Assembly (NCBI GenBank): GCA_005784505.1 | Contig: VCAZ01000540.1 | Coordinates: forward strand, 409,394-473,393 | Reading direction: 5' to 3' | Origin: Bagarius yarrelli | Lineage: Eukaryota > Chordata > Actinopteri > Siluriformes > Sisoridae | Length of the DNA stretch: 64,000 nucleotides | In this document: one piece after another, positions 44,800-56,565 of the stretch | Layout of the letters: each line of letters opens with the position of its first letter | Numbering within the stretch: the first letter of the stretch is position 1 | The notes under the pieces: generated by a model | Seen by the model: the letters and a program-made list of their open reading frames with translations, nothing else | Database searches by the model: none | Told to the model about the DNA's origin: nothing | Made by a program: the position numbers and the translations under genes

Positions 44800-45625
44800 A
44801 GGCATAGACAGGTACATAATCATGGGTAAAAGGGAATTATAGGATACATCCCTGGATATATACATTCCTGAGGAACCCCAGTGCTGATGTTGAGATTGGA
44901 GTAGGTGACTGTGTTCGATCGAACAGACTGTGATCTGTGACTGTAAGTCCAGGGTCCAATTACAAAGATGTGCTTTGGCACTGGCACGATGGTAGCAGAC
45001 TTGAAGCAGGTGGGGTTGAGTGCCTGGGTCAAGGACAGATTAAAGATGTCTGTAAAGACCTTAGCCAGACTCTCTGCGAATGCTTGCAGAGTACACGGCC
45101 AAAGATGCTGTAATGGTCAGCTGCTTTTCTTGCATTCACCCTTCCCAGGGTAGCACACACTTCAGAGGTGGAAAGTTAAGAGTGGCTGCTCACCTGGTAA
45201 CAGCTCTGTTTTGAGCTGTTTTTAAAGCAAACGTAGAAGAGGTTGAGCTCCTCAGGAAGTGAGGTGAAGCTGGTTGAAGGTGTTCCGTTAGGTGGTGATG
45301 GGTTGTATTTCTTGCCACATGCGTCGGGGGTTTAGCAGAGTTGAAGTGCTCCTCAATTCGTTGTTTGTATGCATGTTTGGCTTTGCGGATTCCCCTCTTT
45401 AGATAGGCTCTGGCGATGCTGTAGGCCTCCTGGTCTCCAGACTTAAAGGCGGTGTTGCGTTCTTTGAACAGGAGACAGACCTCCAGGGCTTCTGTTTAAA
45501 GATCATTGATGTAATCAAGGACAGCATTAGTGTAAGTGTTGATGTTGGTGACTGTGCAGTGAAGACACTTCAGTCTTTGTGTGAACTGCTGCTGGAGAGC
45601 GGCTTTAGCCCCATCCAGCCAAATT
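44800..45625 (-). mobile_element. Rex1/L2-like LINE fragment (linker to reverse transcriptase)
   Basis: On the minus strand from high to low: VTNINTYTNAVLDYINDL-type block (45530), LLFKERNTAFKSGDQEAYSI and ARAYLKRGIRKAKHAYKQRI (45400-45480), ATIVPVPK and NISTGVPQECIYPG (motif B region, 44850-45000). It is broken by stops and a deletion that removes motif A. Same superfamily as 56600-58080, with which it shares the HLCNWTLDF-type block. Confidence 0.82.
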
Positions 45626-45649
45626 TTAACAGTCCTTCCTCTCATCCTT

Positions 45650-46275
45650 GTGGGCTGATAGTGTAGCCCAAGAAGGATTTACTAGTCTGGTAAAGGCAGA
45701 CATTTCTCTGCCTTTAGGAACAGGTGGTGCTCGCAGAGCTTTTTAAGGACATCGGTGACCTGCTGGTAATCTGTTTGAGAGTACACTGGAATGTCATTGA
45801 GGTAGATTACAAACTGGTAAACAGGAAATCCGAGAATGCCTCATACATAAATTATAATACGAAGAAAGCGTTAACCATTGGCCGTTTCTCCCTCACGTAT
45901 TCTTACCAGGTTATAGGCACTTTGGAGGTCCAGCTTGGTACAAGAGAGAGTGGGTACCGGTATTTCACCATAATTTTATTTAGGGCACGGTCGATACAAA
46001 AGGCCACCATTATTCTTCACCAAAAAAAAAAAAAACTAGATGCAGCAGGGGACGAAGACAGCCGAATGTAACCTCTGTATATTCCTCTATGGCACTTTGT
46101 TCCAGAATATATAGACCTCTGGAAGGAGATCTATGGCACAGTCTGGAAATGGTTAGTGGCAGTCAAACAGGGTTAGCCGGTTTAGCTTGTAGCACCTGCT
46201 GCAGCTAATCTACAAACTTCTGAAACGGATCCACACCCGTTGGATTCATGTTGACACTTGACACTTGACTGAAAT
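45650..46275 (-). mobile_element. Gypsy (Ty3) LTR retrotransposon remnant, gag start joined to reverse transcriptase
   Basis: On the minus strand the first part (about 46270-46200) reads MNPTGVDPFQKFVD, like the start of fish Gypsy gag proteins. It is followed closely by reverse transcriptase: a FFFLVKNNGGLLYRPC-like segment (46030), TKLDLQSAYNLVRIREGE (45920-45880), and LNDIPVYSQTDYQQVTDVLK with LFLKAEKC (45800-45720). The LNDI block corresponds to the Y-x-D-D site (YIDDIL in active copies) with the first Asp replaced by Asn. Capsid, nucleocapsid, protease and most of pol are absent. Confidence 0.75.
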
Positions 46276-46379
46276 CCTGCAGCACCTGCAAACCTGGTGG
46301 CCAAGTACAAGAAATAAGGGGTTTTTTTCACTAAGGATTGGGTCTTGTTTTGCGAATGGGTCAAATACTTCTTTCAGTC

Positions 46380-46730
46380 ATTAAAATGCGAATCAATTAA
46401 TGATATTTTTTTTTGTTTTTCTGGATGTTTTTTTGTTATTCTCTCACTAATCTACCTCTCACTAATCTACTTAATCTACCATTAAACCTGATCATTTCTT
46501 TCTCAGTGGGTAAACATGCAAAATTATTATTATTAATATTGTTGTTATGGCTGTCCTGTCTAACACCGCTTTTATACAATTAAGAGATTCAAGCCCTCTA
46601 GCTCAGTGGTGTCTTATGCGTAATTAGCATATCACACTTTGCATATAAGCGCCAAATGGCAGGAAAAGTGAAGGTAGCGAAATTCCCACTCTCAGGGAAC
46701 AGAAGTTAAGTAACCGGAGACGCTTCTAAC
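46380..46730. other. No gene recognised
   Basis: AT-rich spacer between the Gypsy remnant and an L2 LINE. A phrase GCCCTCTAGCTCAGTGGTG looks like a tRNA A-box but no tRNA can be folded from it. Confidence 0.5.
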
Positions 46731-46734
46731 ATGT

Positions 46735-49135
46735 TTGCGGCACACAGCGCTGAGCTACCACTTTAAACGTACACTTACATTAACTTCTGCTCAGAGCTTT
46801 ATTAGCTATCTCCCAGAATTATCCTCTATGATTGGATTACCGTCTGATCCAACAGAACTCGAGCAGGCGACAGAATATTTAGATGCCGCATTCCGCTATA
46901 CGTTAGATAATGTGGCTCCAGTTAAAAAAAAAAAAAATTAAAGACAAGAAACTCGCTCCCTGGTATAATGAACACACGGTCTGTAAAACGGAGCACCCCT
47001 AAACTAGAACGCAAATGGCACCAAACTAAATTGTTAGTTTTCCAGGCAGCATGGAAAAAGAGAATCCTAACATATAAAAAAGCTCTTAGTGTAACTAGAT
47101 CAGCATATCTCTCCAACCTTATTGAAAATAATAAAAATAATCCTAGATTTTTATTTGACAGCATCGCAAAATTAACTAGGAATAAGACGACTTCAGAAAT
47201 CTGCACTGCGTGCAGCAGTGAGGACTTCATGGACTTTTTTGATAAACGTTAGGCAGATAATTCAGGCCTTGAAACCAGACCTTTCGAATGATTCTGATAA
47301 TAAACTAACCGCATTAGATCAGAACTTAAAAAAATTTACTCCTCTGGAGAAGAACAACCTAATTGCACTCATCTCTTCTACAAAATCATCATCCTGTTTA
47401 TTAGATGCTATACCACTTTCTTTCTTAAGCAGATAGTACCAGCAGTATCAGAACCCCTGTTAAATAGTTAACTCTTAACTCAGCAGTGGATATGTTCCGA
47501 AATCTTTTAAATTAGCAGTTATTAAACCTTCAAGAAACCTGACCTCGACCCCAGTGAGCTGTCAAACTACAGGCGATATTAAACCTTCAGTTTATCTCCA
47601 AAATCCTAGAGAAGGTAGTAGCGCAGCAGTTATGTTCATATTTACACAGGAATAACACACACAAACTGCAAATGATCTCTTACTGGCATTCGATCAAGGC
47701 TCATGGATCAAGGAGTCTCGTTGCTTATATTACTTGACCTTAGTGCGGCTTTCGACACCATAGATCATAATATTCTTCTTCCCAGATTAGAAAAGTTAGG
47801 AATTAAAGAAACAGTTTTTCTGTTTCACCAAGTGCAAGAGTAAAAGATCTGGGTGTGATTAAAGACTCCAATCTCTCATTTGAAGCCCATGTCAATAATA
47901 TTAACAGGATAGCGTTCTTTCATCTCAAAAATATCGCTAAAATAAGACATATATTAACTAAATGATGCAGAAAAATCATTCATGCATTTATTACATCCAG
48001 GCTAAATTATTGTAACGCTTTACTGTCTGGATGTTCAACTAGGTGCAGAAATAAACTTCAGTTAGTTCAGAACGCAGCAGCGAGAGTCCTCGCTAAAACT
48101 AAAAGATATGAACACATCACGTCTTATCCACACTGCATTGGCTCCTATTGAAATACCGCATTGATTTTAAATACTACTTCTGACCTATAAAGCACTAAAT
48201 GGTCTCGCACCGCAGTACCTAAGTACCTTACGTTCCGTCACCCCTACTTCGATCAAAGGATGCAGGCTGCCTGTCAGTACCGCGCATTATAAAAACTACA
48301 GCAGGGGGCAGAGCCTTTTCTTACAGAGCCCCAAAGTTATGAAATAGCCTCCCTATGAATGTTAGAGATTTAGACACAGTCTCAGGCTAAAAACTTATTT
48401 ATTTAGTCAAGCATTTTGTATTGATTCTTCTTAGTTAAGGAGTAGATCTGGGGGACTCTTGGATGTTGAGTATTATGGTGATCTGGTATGTTTAGATGCT
48501 GTTTTCCCCACTCTTATTGATCACATTGTTGATGATGAGAGCGCCTGGTTGCTTAGCATATCAGGGAGCCATCATGTCTGTGTTTCCCTCTGGTTCTCCT
48601 TTTAGTTATGCTGTCCTAGTAAGTTTTGCCGGAGTCCATGCTTGCACTCTACGTTAAATACTCAATCACTCCATACACTGTGATTACAATGTCACTTAAC
48701 TGTTTCTCTTCTTTTTTGTCTTTCTACCTTTCCCTTCCTTTCTCTCTTTCTCTCTCTCACTGTCGAGCTACATATGTCACAATGGAGCTGCCAGTGATCC
48801 AGACCCCATCTCCACTCCGGACCCGTCAGACCCTTCCCTGTGACCCGCTCCAGTTAATGATGACATCACCAGGGTAACCAAGTACGTTCCACTCTGCCAT
48901 AAAGATGTTCCAGCTGTTCTTTAAGGACTAATGATTTAAGTTCACACACACAGTGTAACAACATAATTCCTGCTACCTGTTTTCACCCAAATTAGGATGG
49001 GTTCTCTGTTGAGTCTTTTTCCTCTAAAGGTTTCTTCCTATTCCATCTCAGGGAGTTTTTCCTTGCCACCGTCGCCCCCGGCTTGCTCATCAGGGACAAA
49101 CTGATTTCTGTTTCATTTTCATCTTATAATTTCCT
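46735..49135 (+). mobile_element. L2-type LINE copy 3, 5' truncated and internally deleted
   Basis: Begins in the endonuclease-reverse transcriptase linker (LTSAQSFISYLPELSSMIGL at 46780), then ATEYLDAAFRYTLDNVAPVK, KALSVTRSAYLSNLIENNKN, the LIALISSTKSS block, motif A (LLILLDLSAAFDTIDH-type, 47720), a jump near 47815 that removes motifs B and C, then the C-terminal part and the 3' UTR with TC-rich tract (48730-48760) to about 49130. The usual GAATT tail is missing. Confidence 0.9.
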
Positions 49136-49139
49136 TGAT

Positions 49140-51000
49140 TGTAATTCCCAGATACTCGATTTCCCGCCTTGCAAACCACATTTACACTCAAATACTGCAA
49201 AAATGTACATCTCAATTGTATCTGTGATATTTTTTTTTTTTTTTTATTATTTTGAACAAGATTAACTGTTACTTTATGTCTAGGTTGCCTCTAGCAATTT
49301 TGGGGCCTATGAAAGAATGAGTTTAGGCCCCCTACCACACCTATTCTTCACTGTTACTACTAATAAAACAGATGTCTGAGGGCCCGCACAGTGCATGGGC
49401 CCTTGGAATCGTTCTAACTCCACAAAGCCCCATTCAACCCCACCCCACCCCCACAGTGGCACTCTTGCTCAGTGTTATAGTTAACTAAGTAGTATATTAC
49501 ATTAGTACAAGACCCTCATTGAGCCTTTTATCCTTCCTTTAGGGTAAAAGGCTTCACTCGGTGCATTTAGGTTTAAATCAAAAAACTGCTTCAATCATTT
49601 ATTTTGCCAGAAAATGTTTTGCTCTGTTAATGTCTATTAATTAAACTTTCTTTTTTTTTAGTTATACACTATTGGAACAGCAAAAAAGATATACCTTAAG
49701 GTGTGCCTTTAGTCCCATTGTATTCCACTACAATTGCTTAGGACACCAACAATAATACAATAGTCAAGTCCCTGAGATTACTTCAGTTCCATACTCCAAA
49801 ATCTGATGTAAATTAATGGAAGGGTATAGGGTGTTCCTATTAAAGTGGCTGGTGAGTATATTTGTGCATATGGATATATTATTTAATTTTAAAAATCTTA
49901 AGCTTTAGCCAATCAACAGATTTATTTATTTACAGCAGATTTATTTGTTCATAACTAATAACCTTTATTTATGGTTGGTGTACAAAGCAATCCAGATTCG
50001 AAGGATTAAAAGGCCAGAACAGTCTAATAATCTACCCCAGATGTTCTGTGTTACATGGTTTTACACAATGTGCTCTACATAGTGGGTCAAAAGTAACTAG
50101 GCATTAAATATTGTTATTAAAGTCTATATTTCTAATACAAATGTATTTTATAACATAGGAATGAAAGCAAATGTTTAAATTTCATTGTGGGCACTGGTGG
50201 AGTCAACCATTTTTCTCAAATCGCCAGAGTTGGAATGCGCATTCTTCTAAAGAAACTCGTTTGAAATATTGCTGAGAACCTCTCGAATCTGTGCCTCCAA
50301 GTCCTTTAGTGGGGAAAGCTTGCCATCTGATTTTCTATCCTCTAATTGTAAACTGTTTTATCATGGTTCAAGTAATACTACAAGTTTTAAAGCAGGTAAA
50401 TATTCTAGTTAATAATCAACTCACCCTCTATTGGTGTATAGATGCAATACTCCATGTTTTACTTCCCCATCAAACTCCATCATCGGGACAGAAAAAATTA
50501 ACTTGCCCTAATACATCGACATGCAGAATTTTAAATAAAATAAACAGAAATTAACTCACAAATAGTATGACTTTACACTGAACTTAAAAGCAATACTGAA
50601 GTCAAGTTTCATTTCAGTCTTGGGTTTATTCACAAAGTACACCAGGATTGCTGCATTAGCATAGTGCTGCCTTTTGTGGATAACTTTTAATCATTTCATT
50701 GTACAATTGTGGATGTTCGAGTCTGACTATTAAGTAAGAATTGATATGTTTTATATAAAAATTATTGGTGTTTATGCTCATTGGTATTCATGGGCATTTT
50801 AGAAATGTTGAAAATACTTTCACTTTTTTGGCCTTTTGAGTATGAAATTTACAACACAACACTTGCAGTAATTCAATCCAAACTTTAGCCTTTATCTATA
50901 CTGGAAACTGTAAATACTGTCCCAAGATGCATAGCATTAGTGCACCAGTTTATACCATTTTGACCCTAAATATTGTATGTACTGTAAGGTATTTATAAGG
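49140..51000. other. NDOR1 downstream flank, no gene recognised
   Basis: Mostly AT-rich non-coding DNA. A segment at 49270-49460 with CCTATGAAAGAATGAGTTTAGGCCCCCTAC and CCCCACCCC has the look of a dispersed fish repeat. No open frames of note. Confidence 0.5.
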
Positions 51001-51001
51001 T

Positions 51002-54000
51002 TTACGACCAGGTTTCGCTCTGCAATCGGCTGCTTTTCTCCATGGTGTCCAGCATTTCCTGAGCCTGGCTCTCTATTACACATCCCTCCTGCTGAAAAAC
51101 CTCTTTCAGTGCAGCACACACTGCTGAGGGCATCTGCTTGGCATTCCTGAAGACAGAAATAGCTGCTACATTACCCAATACACTTGAATATAAATATGAA
51201 ATTAATTATTTTTTATTAAATCTGTAGATTTGATACATTGATATTACAACCAAATCCTGGAAAAGTTAGGACATTTTTAAAATTTGAACAAAATAAAAAT
51301 TAAAAGACTTTGAGCAAACATTTTATTCACAATAGAATATGGATAAATGTTTAAGCCAATAAATTTTACACTTTTTTTCTACTAAATGAGCTCATTTAAA
51401 AAAAGTTGACACGGGGGGAAACAAAGGGCTAAATAATTAATACATTTTAAAAACATTCAGCTGGGAGAACATTTAGCAACTAATTAGGTTAATTGATATA
51501 TCAGGTCTGTAACATGATCAGCTACAGTGCCTTGAAAAAGTATTCATACCCCGTTGAACTTTTTTACATTTTGTCACCCTACAACCACAAACTTGAATGT
51601 ATCAGTGGTTTGTTAGAGAACACTAGTGAACAAACAGCATCATGAAGACCAAGGAACTAACCAGATAGTTGGGATAAAGTTGTGAAGTTTAAAGAAGGGT
51701 TACGTTATAAAAAAATATCCAAAGCTTTGAACATCTCAGGTAGCGCTGTTCAATCAATCATCCAAAAATGGAAAAAGCATGCCAGAACTGAAACTTACCA
51801 ACTTAGCCGTCCACCTAAACTTACAGACCGAGCACAGAGAGCACTGGTCAGAGAAGCAGCCAAGAGGCCTATGGTCACTCTAGAGTAGCTGCAGAAATCC
51901 ACAGATTGAACTTTTCGGCCTAGATGCAAAGCACTATGTGTGGCAAAAAAGTAACACTTCTCATCACCCTGAACACACCATCCTCACTGTAAAACGAAAA
52001 CCTGAAAGATATATAAAGGTTTTGCAGCAACATATGCTCCCTTTCAGACAATGACAATTTTGGGAAGGCCTTGTGTATTTCAGCATGACAATGTAAAACC
52101 GCATACTGTAGCTATTACAACAGCATGGCTTCATAGTAAGAAGAGTCTGGGTGCTAAATTGGCCTGCCTGCAGTCCAGATCTTTCACCTATAGAGAACAT
52201 TTGGTGCATCATTAAAACGAAAAGTATGTCAAAGGCGGCCAAGAACTATTCAGCAGCTGGAAACCTGTATCAGGCAAGAATGGGACCACCAAAACTCCAT
52301 AAACTCGTAACCTTAATGGTCAGACGTCTTCAAACTGTTTTGCCCCGTCCTAACTATTTTGAGACCTGTAGCAGGCATTATTTTGTGCATAAAATTGTAA
52401 AATTTCCCAGTTAAACCTTAAACATTTTCTATGTCATCTATGTTCTATTGTGACTAAAATATTTGCTCATATGATTTGAATGTCTTTCAGTTTTTATTTG
52501 ATCTAAATTTTAAAAACAAGTTATAATTTTTGGAACAACAAAAACATTTTAATCATCAGGCGACTACTCACCCTGCAATGTAGAAGAAAGCTTTCTTGTT
52601 TACAGTCAGATCCCACAATAGACTGGCCTGTTCCTTTACTCTGTGCTGGACATAGACTTTATTTTCCTGCACAAAAACCAATGATCATCATTTCAATACT
52701 GTGCCTCTTTTGCAGATACGATTCTCATCTGGGCTACTACATGTCCACCTTTATTCTGTCACTGCTAAAGTTATCAACTCCTTCTATGAAATAAACAATG
52801 AGCAAGAATGATGTATTTTAACCGCCACTTTTATAGCAACACACATACTTGCCTATGGCATTAACATTCATGCTATGTCAAGTCCCTATTCTGATATCTG
52901 ATGTGAAATACCTGAAGCTCATAAATCATGACCTGGACAGAGGAACAGAACATGGACTTTAACTACTGTATAATGTCAAACATGGTCAAAGACACTTACA
53001 AAGAAATCTTGTTCATAGGCTTGTTAGTCCATGTGGAAACCCACTTCATTTAAAACCTAAGCTTAATTCTGACAATCTTTATTCCTTCTGCCTCTTATGA
53101 ATTCCTACTCCTTGACATTCAGCACATTTGTCTCCCACGGACAAAGAAGAAAATATTATGGATCTGAGCTGATCTTTATTTCAATTTCATTTGATTAACA
53201 CTTTTAAGAACATAAATAGAAAAAAAATCCAGATTAATTATAGTTATAAAAGGTATGTGTAATTTTATTTATCCTTAATAATCTTTAATTATCCTTAAGT
53301 CTGTGGTGACTGTGGCAAGAAAAAACTACCTTCGATGGTTCAAGGATAAAAGCATCTTTATATAAAATAATCATTATAAACATCAAACACTGGAGCATGA
53401 TTATATTAATAATCCAAGTTCTATGGTCAAATAGAGTAACTTTAAGTTTCCTGAACAGCTTATAAATTACTTCATTATAGATCCAAAACCAACTTTTTTC
53501 CCACTGACACTTCTTCGTCCTTATTTTGCTGAACCATGGACATTTTCCTCCCTATTTTCTGCAAAACCATTGATGACAACTACTCCCCAACTTCAGTGCT
53601 GGAGAACTGAGATCAGCAGAAGATGCAACACAGGAGTCACCTTTTACTGTGCTTTCTTGTTCTCCTTAGTATGTAAAAGATGAATCTTTTGCAAAACATC
53701 TGCGCAATGTCTATTTGTCTTGGTAAAAAGCAATGTCTATTTCTATTCGCTTAGGTGTTTTAGTCCCGTTTTTTTTTGAGAGCTACATCTAATCTCTTAT
53801 GACTAATCTTTCTCCAAGTGCCATTCAAATACAAGTTATTTTACCTACTGATGTTTTCTCACACCACCCCACTGCTACACTGTCACTGGCTTCCTGAAAC
53901 TTTTTTCATCAGATACAAAATGATGCTTGCCAAGATAGACCAGTTACCTTAAAGCAACAATTATGTAGTTTCTCAACCTAAAAATGGTCTCTAAAATTTC

Positions 54001-55920
54001 AGCTGTAGAACAACTCCTAACCAGATGAATTTTTTACTGCTGGTGCTACCTGAGCAGGCTTCTAATGATTCCAACCAAACAACTGCAAGTTCTTTCTTAG
54101 TCAGGCATAATGATTGCAGACAGCCCTACCAGAGTTGCACCCAGCTGCCAAGAGTGCAAGCTGCTTTACAGCACATTTTAGTGGTAGGCTTGGTAAAGTT
54201 AGCCAAACAGCTAGCTTAGCTGTCGGAGAAGGTGCAGAAAGAAAGGGACACGAGTCAGACGCAAATCAGTTTCGAACAGGCTTACATTAGGTGGCACAAG
54301 CTAAAAGAGGCAAAACCGAGATTTTCTGATACTGGACTTGTAAGTTTTATACATGTTTTTTACTTACATTTTTAGTTTACTTTTTGAGCTTATTTGTTTA
54401 CTTAGTGGTTCACTTTTGAGGTTCTGTGTTCAATTTACGAGAGATAAGGTAATGCTGCTGGTATCAATAGCTTGCCTGTTATTTTCTTTTGATATTTGGC
54501 ATGTCATGCCTCTTTGTGAATTTAGTGTAATGCTTGTGAACGATGACTATCAGGCACTATTCTCATAGCAGGTTGAGTGTAGAAATTGCACCTATTACCC
54601 TGTCATGTGTGTTAAGTAACTTGAAGATATAACTTGCATTAAGAGGTTTAGTCGAGGTTGAGTCTGAATGGTTATTCAGAAAGAAGAAGCTGTTACTTTA
54701 CACCCTTATAAACTTATGACAATGCCCGATATATAGACAATTGTAAACATTATGGTCACATGATTGAGCGGAAAACATTTTCTTATATCATTCAAATTAT
54801 GTCCTTTGCAAACAGTGCTGCATACCGACTGCAAGCAAAGAAACTAGTGTTCGGGGCTTATTCTGTTTAAGTCCAGTTGAGCATCTGCCAACTACCACAA
54901 ATGTAAATGAATTCAAAGAAAATTTTTGTATAAGCTGTCTGAAAAATGCCAAAGACTTTTGGTTGCAAAGTTTTTTAAAACTGCGTCCTCTTATACATCA
55001 ATAAGTTGGCTATTGACTTTTTAGGTTAAAAAAATACTATTAAATATCAAGTATGTTTAAAAAAGATTTGGAAATATTCAGTTAATTTACACTGATGTTC
55101 AGCTTGGCTCTACAACAATACATATTCATGTATTATACGTAACCACTTTCCTAACACAAAATATAGTAATCCTGATTCTGTAGCTGGATCTTTATTTTTA
55201 TCTTTTAGGATCTCTAGATCAAATGAAACAACTATCCTGTTTATACAAATATTGACCTGGTCTCATTACTTACCTGGTCTCTGGAGAAGGCTGTGTACAA
55301 AATCATGTGACCTGCTTGGATTTTCTTCTCCCATTCATCGCAAAAGTAGAAATCTTTGGTCTTACTGCGGCATCCAAAAAACAGGATGTTTGCTAAGACA
55401 GAAAAGATAGCAAACAAAAGAGGAAAATTTTCTCTTAACTCAAATGCATCTAATCTGCTAAGACATTTGGCAACAAGATGAGGTTTGTCTAAAAACAAGA
55501 AAGTACATGACGCTAACCTGTTTTCCCCTCAGCTACTCTCTCCTGTATGGCAGCTCTGAAGGGAGCAACTCCTGTTCCAGGTCCCACCATTATCACTGGG
55601 CTGTCTTGGTCCAGAGGGAACTTTAGGCTACCCTTCTTTACCCATAAAGGCACAAAAGCATCACCTAAACAACAAATACTAAAAAAGTTATGAAAAATTT
55701 GAACACTATCTGCAATCTATTCCCAAAATGCTTCAAAACTTTAATGCAATTACCAAAAAGTGATTTAGCCTAGAAAAACTAAAAGTGCATTTCAGGTCAC
55801 TAGACAACTAATAAGTGAGTCATGTCATGTTAAGGTATTTTACTCTCTCAAACACAAAATATTGCTCTCGAAAATGCACAAAAACTAGGAAACTATTAAA
55901 TCATATATAATATATACACA

Positions 55921-55975
<55 letters not shown>

Positions 55976-56161
55976 TATATACATATACACATACATACAC
56001 ACATATACATATATATAACATATATATACATACATATACATATATATATACATATACATAATATATACTACATACATATATGTATATACATATATACATA
56101 CATATATATATACACATACATATATATATACAACATATATACATATATATATGTATATCAT

Positions 56162-56233
<72 letters not shown>

Positions 56234-56334
56234 ACATATATATCATATATATATATATATATATATATATCTATATATATAGATATATATCTATATAGAT
56301 ATATATATCTATATAGATATATATATATATCTAC

Positions 56335-56404
<70 letters not shown>

Positions 56405-56520
56405 CACATACACACACATATATATACATATATACACATATATATACATATATATACACACATATATATACACACACATATATATATATATACACATATA
56501 TATATATATATATACCCTAT

Positions 56521-56565
<45 letters not shown>

